Shown here one piece after another: positions 40,298 to 47,822 of a DNA stretch of 64,000 nucleotides; positions within the stretch are counted from its first letter, which is position 1, and each line of letters opens with the position of its first letter. The notes beneath the pieces were generated by a model. That model saw only the letters and a program-made list of their open reading frames with translations. It was not told the DNA's origin and did not search any database. The position numbers and the translations under genes are program-made. The stretch comes from Streptomyces olivochromogenes (GTDB taxonomy: Bacteria > Actinomycetota > Actinomycetes > Streptomycetales > Streptomycetaceae): the NCBI RefSeq assembly GCF_021538895.1, contig NZ_JADDRL010000036.1, forward strand, positions 1 through 64,000, in the 5' to 3' direction.

Positions 40298-40969
40298 TCA
40301 GAGCGCGACAAGGCGGCTGTCGAACCCGGCGTGCACAAGTCGCCCGTAGGCGTCACGGACGTCCCCCGGTACGTCCTGTTCGACGGCGAAGCCGAGCTTC
40401 GGGTACTCGATCACCCGCTGCAGGTCGCCGACGAGCATGTCGACGACGAGCCTCTCGTCGCCGATGGACTTGATGTAGTCGTCCAACTCCAGCGGCTCGG
40501 AGGCGCACACGATCTCCGCCTCGGGCCAGAGCTTGCGGCACGTCGCGTACGAGCGGCGCTCCATGTACGGCTTGGAGATCAGCAGCAGCGACTGCACTTC
40601 CACCCCGACCTCGGCCAGCATTTCGCGGGAGAAGGCGATGTTCTGACCGGTGTTGGCCGCCTTCGGCTCGACCAGAATCGCCTCGTCCGGCATACCCAGG
40701 CTGAGCGCGTGTTCGCGGTAATGGACGGCCTCGCCGCGCGGAAAGCGGGCACGGGTGGTGGGGCTGTTGCCGCCGCTGAAGACCACGAGTGGGAAGAGGC
40801 CGACGCGGTAGAGGCCGGCGGCCGTGGTGGCGACGCCGAGGTCGTGGCTGCCCAGTCCGACGGCCGCCGAGCAGGGGCGCGGGGTGTGTCCCATCTGGTG
40901 GTAGTCCCAGATCAACTTCGCGTCGTGGAAATGCGTATCGGCCATCCGACTCTGCTGGTGCTGTGGCAC
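40298..40969 (-). CDS. YdcF/DUF218 family protein
   Basis: 223 residues of the ElyC/SanA/YdcF family, Rossmann-like proteins linked to envelope function and SAM binding in other bacteria. Core segments: AAVGLGSHDLGVATTAAGLY, FPLVVFSGGNSPTT, NTGQNIAFSREMLAEVG and SKPYMERRSYATCRKLWP. The GTG at 40969 is chosen because GGGAGG lies five bases upstream. No membrane helix is seen, unlike some relatives. Role here unknown. Confidence 0.88.
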   Translation of the reverse strand: MPQHQQSRMADTHFHDAKLIWDYHQMGHTPRPCSAAVGLGSHDLGVATTAAGLYRVGLFPLVVFSGGNSPTTRARFPRGEAVHYREHALSLGMPDEAILVEPKAANTGQNIAFSREMLAEVGVEVQSLLLISKPYMERRSYATCRKLWPEAEIVCASEPLELDDYIKSIGDERLVVDMLVGDLQRVIEYPKLGFAVEQDVPGDVRDAYGRLVHAGFDSRLVAL

Positions 40970-41197
40970 CGACACCTCCCTGGGGTGATGACTACCCACG
41001 ACATTCCACCAGCGCTTGGCGGACGCCGCGCCCAGGACACCGGCGCCGACGGAGTTTCCTGCGAGCAGCCCGAAGAGCGCTGGCTACCGTCAGCGGGCTG
41101 ATCTTGCGAGGCGGCGCACGAGAAGCAGGGCCGTGGTGAGGTAGATGGCGTTCTCCGAGGACATGCGTAGGCCGGAGCATCACTACGATCACCGGAC

Positions 41198-42091
41198 ATG
41201 GACTGGCTGGAGCGCACCGCGAAGCTGAGGCAGTGGAGTAGGGGCGGGGCGCGGGCGCCGCACAAGCCTCTGCTGTTCCTGTACGCCCTCGGCCGGTTCC
41301 AGGAGGATGCCGATGGCGAGCTGCGCTACAGCGCGGTGGAGGAGGAGCTGGCGCGTCTGCTGGCCGAGTACGGCCCGCCCAACAAGACCACCCCCGCCTA
41401 CCCGTTCCACCACCTCGTCAGCGACGGAGTCTGGGAGGTGCGAACGGACCGCGGACCGGGCAGCCCGGGCAACGGGGCGAGGGATCTACGGAACACCGGT
41501 GCCGCCGGCCGCCTCGCCCCCGATCTGCGAGCGGCGCTGCGGAAAGAACCGGCGCTGCTCGGCCGTATCGCCCGGGTCCTGCTCGACCTGCACTTCCCGC
41601 CCACCTTGCACGGCGACCTGTGCGAGGCCGTCGGCCTGGAGTTGGAGCCGGTCGAGACCGGACGGCTCTCGGACGCACGCCGCCGGCGAAACCGGCGGAT
41701 GCGTGAACTGGTGCTCACCGCCTACGAATACCGATGCGCCTTCTGCGGCTACGACGGATGGATCGGCGCGGTGCCGGTCGGTCTGGAGGCCGCCCATGTG
41801 CGGTGGTGGGCGTTCGACGGCCCCGACGACGTCGACAACGGCCTGTGCCTGTGCTCGCTGCACCACAAGCTCTTCGACAAGGGCGTCCTCGGCCTCGGCG
41901 ACGGCCACCGCATCCTGGTCTCCCAGCGCTTCGTCGGCCACAGCCCCGCCGCCCATGACCACGTCATAGCCCTGGCCGGGCGCCCGATCGTGGGCCCGCA
42001 GCCGGGCGTCCGTCCTGTCGCGTCCTCCCACCGGGCCTGGCACACCGACCAGGTCTTCCATGGCGCTCCACGCCCTGCCGCGCAAGGGTGA
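41198..42091 (+). CDS. Phosphorothioate-DNA-dependent HNH restriction endonuclease
   Basis: 297 residues. The N-terminal part resembles the sulfur-binding domain of ScoMcrA/SprMcrA-type enzymes, recognised by RAPHKPLLFLYALGRFQE and TPAYPFHHLVSDGVWEVRTD, which in characterised relatives read phosphorothioate DNA. The C-terminal HNH nuclease has YEYRCAFCGYDG, GLEAAHVRWWAFDGPDD and VDNGLCLCSLHHKLFDKGVL (CxxC, His, Asn, His). Such a protein would cut dnd-modified incoming DNA and acts as a type IV restriction defence. No dnd genes are visible here. Assignment rests on motif recognition; no alignment was done. Confidence 0.85.
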   Translation: MDWLERTAKLRQWSRGGARAPHKPLLFLYALGRFQEDADGELRYSAVEEELARLLAEYGPPNKTTPAYPFHHLVSDGVWEVRTDRGPGSPGNGARDLRNTGAAGRLAPDLRAALRKEPALLGRIARVLLDLHFPPTLHGDLCEAVGLELEPVETGRLSDARRRRNRRMRELVLTAYEYRCAFCGYDGWIGAVPVGLEAAHVRWWAFDGPDDVDNGLCLCSLHHKLFDKGVLGLGDGHRILVSQRFVGHSPAAHDHVIALAGRPIVGPQPGVRPVASSHRAWHTDQVFHGAPRPAAQG

Positions 42092-42230
42092 TCCGAGCCG
42101 GCGGAAAAAGAGCACGGGGTACCGACGGCCCGAGAACATGCGGGCATCTGTTCGGGCCGCAGGTGGAGAGCGATGATCGGGGTGAACTGGATCCAGGTGG
42201 TCGTGGTCCGGGCCGACGAAAGGAGTCCAC

Positions 42231-43499
42231 GTGCTGACGGACGAGGAGGCCGCCGCGCTCGCCTGGATCGACGCGGGGGACGTGGCGCGGACACTGGTCG
42301 AGTTGATCGCGGTGCCGAGTGTGACCGGGAGTGCCGCCGAGTCGGAGCTTCAGCAGGGGCTGGCCGGGCGGCTGGAGCGGCTCGGGCTGGAGGTCGATCT
42401 GTGGTCCATGGATCTGGACGCGCTGCGCGCGGACCCCGGCTTTCCCGGGATGGAGGTGGCGCGCGAGGAGGCCTGGGGGCTGGTCGGGCACACGCCGGAC
42501 GGCGGTGACGGGCCGACGCTGATCATGCAGGGGCACGTGGACGTCGTACCGCCGGGCGACCTCGCGGCCTGGGACGGGGACCCGTTCGTGCCGAGAGTGA
42601 CCGGTGACGTCGTGCACGGGCGTGGCGCCTGTGACATGAAGGCCGGGCTGGTGGCGCACCTCGCCGCGGTGGCGGCGATCCGGGCGGCGGGGATCCGGCT
42701 GCGCGGCCGGGTCGGCGTGCACTTCGTCGTCGGTGAGGAGGACGGCGGTGTCGGCGCCTTCGGCACGCTGCGCCGCGGCCACCGGGGCGACGCCTGTGTC
42801 ATCACCGAGCCCACCGCCGGCACCCTGATCACCGCGAACGCGGGCGCGCTGACCTTCCGTCTCGCCGTGCCCGGCAAGGCCGCCCACGCCGGCTCCCGGG
42901 ACGCCGGGGTGAGCGCGATCGACGCGTACGTGCCGCTGCACCGCGCCCTGGCCCGCCTGGAGACGGAGCGCAATCGCGACCCGTCACCGCTGATGGCCGA
43001 GTACGCCATCCCCTATGCCCTGTCCGTCGGCACGGTCCGCGCGGGCGACTGGGCGAGCAGCGTCCCCGACCTGCTGGTGGCCGAGGGCCGGCTCGGCGTC
43101 CGGCTCGGCGAGGAGCCGGACGCCGCCCGCGCCGAGCTGGAGCGCGCGGTGGCCGAGGCCTGCGCCGCCGACCCCTGGCTACGGGACCATCCGGCGACCG
43201 TGAGCTGGCCGGGCGGCCAGTTCGCCAGCGGGCGCCTGCCGGATGGGCACCCGCTGCGGGACGTGGTCCGCGACGCCTGCGCCGACGCGAACGGCTGGGC
43301 CGCCCGGCCCCGGGAGCGCGGGGCGCCCTACGGGAGCGACCTGCGGCTGTACGCCGGGGCCGGGATACCGACGCTGCAGTTCGGCCCGGGGGACGTGCGG
43401 GTGGCGCACAGCGCGCAGGAACGGGTGTCCGTGGCCGAAGTGGTGGCCGTGGCACGGGCGTTGGTGCTCACGGTGCTGCGGACTGTGGGGACGAGGTGA
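42231..43499 (+). CDS. M20 family zinc peptidase (ArgE/DapE-like)
   Basis: 422 residues of the M20 metallopeptidase family. Zinc ligands are in MQGHVDVVPPGDLAAW (His-x-Asp), HGRGACDMKAGLVAHLAA (Asp), GEEDGGVGAFGTLR (Glu-Glu) and the C-terminal His of VRVAHSAQERVS. The GTG at 42231 has AAAGGAG upstream. Family members deacylate N-acetylated amino acids or cleave succinyl groups. Its last 32 bases overlap the end of the convergent MprF-like gene. Confidence 0.93.
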   Translation: MLTDEEAAALAWIDAGDVARTLVELIAVPSVTGSAAESELQQGLAGRLERLGLEVDLWSMDLDALRADPGFPGMEVAREEAWGLVGHTPDGGDGPTLIMQGHVDVVPPGDLAAWDGDPFVPRVTGDVVHGRGACDMKAGLVAHLAAVAAIRAAGIRLRGRVGVHFVVGEEDGGVGAFGTLRRGHRGDACVITEPTAGTLITANAGALTFRLAVPGKAAHAGSRDAGVSAIDAYVPLHRALARLETERNRDPSPLMAEYAIPYALSVGTVRAGDWASSVPDLLVAEGRLGVRLGEEPDAARAELERAVAEACAADPWLRDHPATVSWPGGQFASGRLPDGHPLRDVVRDACADANGWAARPRERGAPYGSDLRLYAGAGIPTLQFGPGDVRVAHSAQERVSVAEVVAVARALVLTVLRTVGTR

Positions 43500-45306
43500 G
43501 TTCCGGGCAGGCGGTCCGCTTGCGCCGGGCGAAGGACGGGAGCGCGGGCGGGGTGAGGAAGCCCTCGGCCCGCGCGCTCGCCAGCCCGATGCGCGGGATG
43601 TCGCTGCTCTTCGCGAAGAGCAGGAACCGCGGCTCCCACACCGGCCGGTACTTGGCGTTGGCGCGGTAGAGGGACTCGATCTGCCACCAGCGGGAGAAGA
43701 AGGTGAGGGTCGAGCGCCACAGCCGCAGCACGGGGCCGGCGCCGAGCCGCGAGCCCCGCTCGAAGACCGAGCGGAACATGGCGAAGTTCAGCGACACCCG
43801 CCGTACGTCCAACTCCTCGGCGCGCAGCAGCAGTTCCACGACCATGAACTCCATCAGGCCGTTCTCGCAGTCGCGGTCACGGCGCATCAGGTCGAGGGAG
43901 AGGCCGTGCTCGCCCCAGGGGACGAAGCTGAGCAGGGCCCGCGGTTCGCCCTCCGCGTCCCGGCACTCCAGCATCACGCAGCGGCCGTCGCAGGGGTCGC
44001 CGAGGCGGCCCAGGGCCATGGAGAAGCCCCGCTCGGTCGTGCCGTCGCGCCAGTGGTCGGCCCGTTCGACGAGGACCGCCATCTCGTCGTCGGGGATGTC
44101 CTCGTGGCGGCGCATGCGCACGGTGTAGCCGGCGCGGCGGACGCGGTTGTGCGCCTGCCGGACGACCCGCATCGCCCGTCCCTCCAGGGTGAAGTCGGAC
44201 AGGTCGACGATCGCCTCGTCGCCCAGTTCGAGGGCGTCCAGTCCGTGCCGGGCGTAGATGGTGCCGGCCTCCTCGCTCGCGCCCATCACGGCCGGCGTCC
44301 ACGCGTGCCGGCGGGCCTGGGCCAGCCATGCGTCGATGGCGCCGGGCCAGGCCTCGGGGTCGCCGATCGGGTCGCCGGAGGCGAGGCTGACGCCGCCGAC
44401 CACGCGGTAGGCGATGGCGGCCTTGCCACTGGGCGAGAAGATGACGGCCTTGTCGCGGCGCAGGGCGAAGTAGCCGAGCGAGTCGCGGGCGCCGTGCCGG
44501 TCGAGGAGGGCGCGCAGCCGGTGCTCGTCGTCCTCGGCGAGCAGCGCCTGGCCGCGCGGGGCGCGGAAGCAGGCGTACAGGACGAGCAGGAAGGTCGCCG
44601 CGATCAGGATGTTGATGATCACGTCGACCCAGCGGGGCGCGTCCACGGCGTCGATGCGGTCGGCGAGCGGGCCGACGCTGATGCCGCGCAGCAGGGTGTA
44701 GGCGATCTTGTCGGCGAGGGATGCCCCCGACAGCTTGTTGGTCGCGTCGACCAGCAGGGTGCCGAGCGTGCCGCTGATCAGGATGCCGCCCACGCCGACG
44801 GCGAGCGCGAGGCGCGGGTTGGAGCGGTCGCCGATGGCGTCGAACTCGCGCCGGCCCAGCAGCAGCGCGGCCACGAACAGGCCGGTGAGCAGGGCGGAGA
44901 GCCAGTTGAAGAGGTGCTCGCGGTAGGCGGCGTGGGTGAGTGCCAGGGCGTAGAGGCCGAAGAGCGGGCCGGCCATCAGGAGGTTGAAGACCCAGGCGGC
45001 CCGTTTGCGGCGGCGCATCACCACGGCGAGGAACAGCGCGAGCGCCGCCGAGACCAGGCCGGCGGTGGCCAGGTACGGCGTGAAGAACTCGCCCGCGTTG
45101 TGCTCGTGGACCTCCTCGCGGAACGGCAGCGAGACGACGGCGGCGATGTTGAGCACCGCGAGCAGCCGCAGGTACCAGACGGTGGCCGCGGCGGCCCGTG
45201 CTCTGAGCCGGGCGTCGGCGGGCGGGAGGATGCGCCGGATGTTGCGCTGGGGGTTGCGTTGAGCGGGGATCTGTGGGGAGATCGGGGTCGACTGCTGTAC
45301 GGACAT
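43468..45306 (-). CDS. MprF/LysX-like bifunctional membrane protein (DUF2156)
   Basis: 612 residues. The N-terminal half has seven or so helices; the C-terminal half is a GNAT-like aminoacyl-transferase domain (DUF2156). Segments: KAAIAYRVVGGVSLASGDPI, MVVELLLRAEELDVRRVSLN and the Arg-rich RRWWQIESLYRANAKYRP. Such proteins use aminoacyl-tRNA to add Lys or Ala to phosphatidylglycerol, lowering the negative surface charge and giving resistance to cationic peptides. ATG at 45306. The promoter region carries a palindrome shared with the neighbouring small membrane gene. Confidence 0.9.
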   Translation of the reverse strand: MSVQQSTPISPQIPAQRNPQRNIRRILPPADARLRARAAAATVWYLRLLAVLNIAAVVSLPFREEVHEHNAGEFFTPYLATAGLVSAALALFLAVVMRRRKRAAWVFNLLMAGPLFGLYALALTHAAYREHLFNWLSALLTGLFVAALLLGRREFDAIGDRSNPRLALAVGVGGILISGTLGTLLVDATNKLSGASLADKIAYTLLRGISVGPLADRIDAVDAPRWVDVIINILIAATFLLVLYACFRAPRGQALLAEDDEHRLRALLDRHGARDSLGYFALRRDKAVIFSPSGKAAIAYRVVGGVSLASGDPIGDPEAWPGAIDAWLAQARRHAWTPAVMGASEEAGTIYARHGLDALELGDEAIVDLSDFTLEGRAMRVVRQAHNRVRRAGYTVRMRRHEDIPDDEMAVLVERADHWRDGTTERGFSMALGRLGDPCDGRCVMLECRDAEGEPRALLSFVPWGEHGLSLDLMRRDRDCENGLMEFMVVELLLRAEELDVRRVSLNFAMFRSVFERGSRLGAGPVLRLWRSTLTFFSRWWQIESLYRANAKYRPVWEPRFLLFAKSSDIPRIGLASARAEGFLTPPALPSFARRKRTACPELTSSPQSAAP

Positions 45307-45389
45307 GGTGACTGGTCACCTTGGGGACGGGAATTTGGGGGACGGGACGCTCGGCGGACCTACGGCCCGTCGCACGCCTTCGTCACCGA

Positions 45390-45406
45390 CCCTACAGTTT
45401 GTAGGG
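45390..45406. promoter_or_regulatory. CCTACA-type palindrome upstream of the MprF-like gene
   Basis: CCCTACA-GTT-TGTAGGG (45390-45406) lies 84 bases upstream of the MprF-like ATG. It nearly matches the palindrome at 45794-45808. Probably a shared operator or promoter element. Confidence 0.5.
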
Positions 45407-45432
45407 TAATGGAGCCAGGTGACCGACAGGAC

Positions 45433-45735
45433 TCACTCGACAGGGTCCGTACGACGACGGGCCGCCGCCAGGTGCCAGGCCAGGTTGCCCACCGCCGCGC
45501 CCGCCGCCACCACGGCCACGATGACACCACCCGTGGCCAGCCCGTCACTGAAGAGGTGCGGCCGCCGGTCGAGGCTGTGCAGACCGAAGCCGCACAGTTC
45601 GTACACCCCCACGGCGGCGACGACCAGGCTCACGACGAGCAGCGCGATCGTCGGCCCGAGGCCGTCGGTCGCCCCGAACGCCGCCTTCCGCGCTGGTCGC
45701 GGCGGTTCCTGCGTGCCCGTGCCCGTGCCCGGCAT
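45433..45735 (-). CDS. Small two-helix membrane protein of unknown function
   Basis: 100 residues. Two clear helices: PTIALLVVSLVVAAVGVYEL and GGVIVAVVAAGAAVGNLAWH, with a Pro-rich N-tail and a charged C-tail. The ATG at 45735 follows GGGGGAG by two bases, a short spacing. It is on the same strand as, and just upstream of, the MprF-like gene (126-base gap), so it may be functionally linked. I do not recognise the family. Confidence 0.7.
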   Translation of the reverse strand: MPGTGTGTQEPPRPARKAAFGATDGLGPTIALLVVSLVVAAVGVYELCGFGLHSLDRRPHLFSDGLATGGVIVAVVAAGAAVGNLAWHLAAARRRTDPVE

Positions 45736-45793
45736 GGCTCCCCCGTTCAACAGGCGTCGGCTGTCCGACGCATGGCCGTGGACAGTTGGGAAA

Positions 45794-45808
45794 CCTACAG
45801 TACGTAGG
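45794..45808. promoter_or_regulatory. CCTAC-type palindrome upstream of the small membrane gene
   Basis: CCTAC-AGTAC-GTAGG (45794-45808) lies about 59 bases upstream of the small membrane protein start, resembling the site at 45390-45406. Confidence 0.5.
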
Positions 45809-45985
45809 GTCCAGTGACCGTACGGTTGACGCCGTGCCGGTCCGCAGGACCGCCGATATGGCGGGCATCTCCGTGCCTGCCGGGGGTGTTGCCGCGACTG
45901 TGGCGGTCATCACCCCGAGGGCGGGCGGGGCCGCCCGCGGACCGACCGGCCGCCGAGCAGCCGGCCGCCGAGCCTGCGACCGGCC

Positions 45986-46807
45986 TCAGCCGAAGCGGCC
46001 GGCCACGTAGTCCGCGGTCCGCGTGTCCACGGGGCTGTTGAAGACCTGCTCCGTGGGACCGTGCTCGACGATGCCACCCGGGGTGCCCTGCTCGGCGAGG
46101 AAGAAGGCGCACTGGTCGGAGACGCGCGCCGCCTGCTGCATGTTGTGCGTGACGATCACGATGGTCACCTGGCCGGCGAGCTCGTGGATCGTCTCCTCGA
46201 CCCGGCGGGTGGAGGTGGGGTCGAGCGCGGAGCAGGGCTCGTCCATGAGCAGCACGCGCGGGCGGACGGCCAGCGCGCGGGCGATGCACAGACGCTGCTG
46301 CTGGCCGCCGGAGAGCGCGCCACCGGGCTGGCGCAGCCGGTCGCGGACCTCCTTCCACAGACCCGCGCGGGTCAACGACTCCTCGACGAGCTCGTCCTTC
46401 TCCCGGCGGTTCACCTTCGTCCCGGTCAGCTTCAGACCCGCCACCACGTTGTCGTAGATCGACATGGCCGGGAACGGGTTGGGCTTCTGGAAGACCATGC
46501 CGATCCGGCGGCGGGCGTCGGTCAGGCGCCACTCGGGGGCGTAGATGTCCTCGCCCTCGAAGAGCACCTCGCCGCCGAAGGCCGCGCTCGGGATCAGCTC
46601 GTGCATCCGGTTCAGGGTGCGCAGGAAGGTCGACTTGCCGCAGCCGGAGGGGCCGATCAGGGCGGTCACCCGGCCCGCGGGCATCGTCAGCGAGACACGG
46701 CTGAGCACCTGGTGGCTGCCGAACCAGGCGGAGACCTCGCGGGCGTCCAGGGTGGCGGGCGCGGCGGCCGGCGTCGCGGTCAGGGGAAGTACGGCGGTGT
46801 CGGTCAT
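45986..46807 (-). CDS. pstB: Phosphate ABC transporter ATPase PstB
   Basis: 273 residues. ATPase of a Pst-type phosphate importer. Walker A IGPSGCGKSTFLRTLNRM, ABC signature LSGGQQQRLCIARALAVRP, Walker B VLLMDEPCSALDPTSTRRVE and the PstB-specific Q-loop FQKPNPFPAMSIYDNVVAGL are all present. It is last in the seven-gene operon that begins with pstC (56719) and follows the sortase-like gene by 27 bases. Confidence 0.96.
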   Translation of the reverse strand: MTDTAVLPLTATPAAAPATLDAREVSAWFGSHQVLSRVSLTMPAGRVTALIGPSGCGKSTFLRTLNRMHELIPSAAFGGEVLFEGEDIYAPEWRLTDARRRIGMVFQKPNPFPAMSIYDNVVAGLKLTGTKVNRREKDELVEESLTRAGLWKEVRDRLRQPGGALSGGQQQRLCIARALAVRPRVLLMDEPCSALDPTSTRRVEETIHELAGQVTIVIVTHNMQQAARVSDQCAFFLAEQGTPGGIVEHGPTEQVFNSPVDTRTADYVAGRFG

Positions 46808-46834
46808 GATGGGGCTACCTCGGGTCGGGGGCGG

Positions 46835-47743
46835 TCACAGCAGGTTGGGCAGCAGCTCGGTGGTGCGCGTGGCGACCTGCAGGCCGAGCACCGCGACGAC
46901 CGGGGCGAAGACGATCCACGTCTGGTGGCGGCCCCAGCGGTGCCACGCCCAGACGGCGGCCACGGCGGCGAGCAGCAGCGCCTGCAGCCACATCACCAGC
47001 GGCCACGGCACCCCGGAGGGGTGGGCCAGCGGCTCCTCGGACTCCGGCAGGGTGCCGGAGCGGATGACCGCCGAGGGAGTCTGGAAGGGCGCGGAGATCA
47101 GCTCGGCGTCGACGCGCAGCACACCGGCCGGCATGAAGCGCGCGCCGGTCGCGGTGATCAGAACGAGGCGGCCCTTGCCCGAGGCCAGCGCGGCGGGCGC
47201 CGGGTCGCCGGCCCGCCGTACGTCGGTGACCTGGTACTTGGCCTTGCCCTGGCCGGTCGTCACGCTGAACGTGTCGCCCTCGGCGAGGTCGGCCAGGTGG
47301 GCGAACGGGGCGCCGTACGCGCCCGCCCGGCCCATCAGCACGCTGGTGCCGGCCTGTCCCGGCATCGGGGTGTCCCTGCGGTGACCGGGGCCGTCGGTCA
47401 TGACGGAGGAGTCGGTGCCTTCGAGAACGACCTGGTTCAGGTTCAGTCTCGGTACGTCGATGAGGGCCATCGGGGTGCCAGGCGCCAGCAGCTTGCCCTG
47501 CTGGTCGGTCTGGGACACCGGGGCCGTGCCCAGGGCGAGCTGTTCGCGCAGTTCGTCGAACGCGGCGTGCTGCGCGCTGTGCTCCTGGATCCCGCTGATC
47601 AGCAGCAGCTGGGCGGAGATGCCCAGCAGCAGGGCGGCGAGGCTGAGCAGCCCGCCGCGGGCGAGGTGGCGGACCGCGGTGACACTGCGGACGAACGTGC
47701 GCGGCGCGGCCGGAGCGAGCTTGGTCGGTACGGCGACGGTCAC
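46835..47743 (-). CDS. Degenerate sortase (class E-like) lacking catalytic His and Cys
   Basis: 302 residues. An N-terminal helix (about 31-50) is followed by a sortase-like barrel (about 85-215) and two C-terminal helices, WPLVMWLQALLLAAVAAVWA and TWIVFAPVVAVLGLQVATRT. In active sortases the barrel has an AGH motif and a TLxTC motif followed by Arg. Here the first reads MGRAGAYGAPFAHL (Arg139 in place of His) and the second LVLITATGARF (Ala198 in place of Cys). Only Arg remains. The fold is kept but transpeptidation cannot occur by the known mechanism, so it may be a structural subunit or receptor partner of the pst surface proteins. Confidence 0.8.
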   Translation of the reverse strand: MTVAVPTKLAPAAPRTFVRSVTAVRHLARGGLLSLAALLLGISAQLLLISGIQEHSAQHAAFDELREQLALGTAPVSQTDQQGKLLAPGTPMALIDVPRLNLNQVVLEGTDSSVMTDGPGHRRDTPMPGQAGTSVLMGRAGAYGAPFAHLADLAEGDTFSVTTGQGKAKYQVTDVRRAGDPAPAALASGKGRLVLITATGARFMPAGVLRVDAELISAPFQTPSAVIRSGTLPESEEPLAHPSGVPWPLVMWLQALLLAAVAAVWAWHRWGRHQTWIVFAPVVAVLGLQVATRTTELLPNLL

Positions 47744-47822
47744 GGCGGCCCGCCTCCTTCGGTGGTGTAAGTGGTGCGGACTGCCGGGGAGATGGGGCTG
47801 ATCTCCCCGGCAGCCGCGCGGG

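Noticed and set aside
40110..40473. Short plus-strand frames after the 40149 terminator
   Set aside because: They lie on a terminator or antisense to ydcF, with Arg/Ala-rich composition and no ribosome site.
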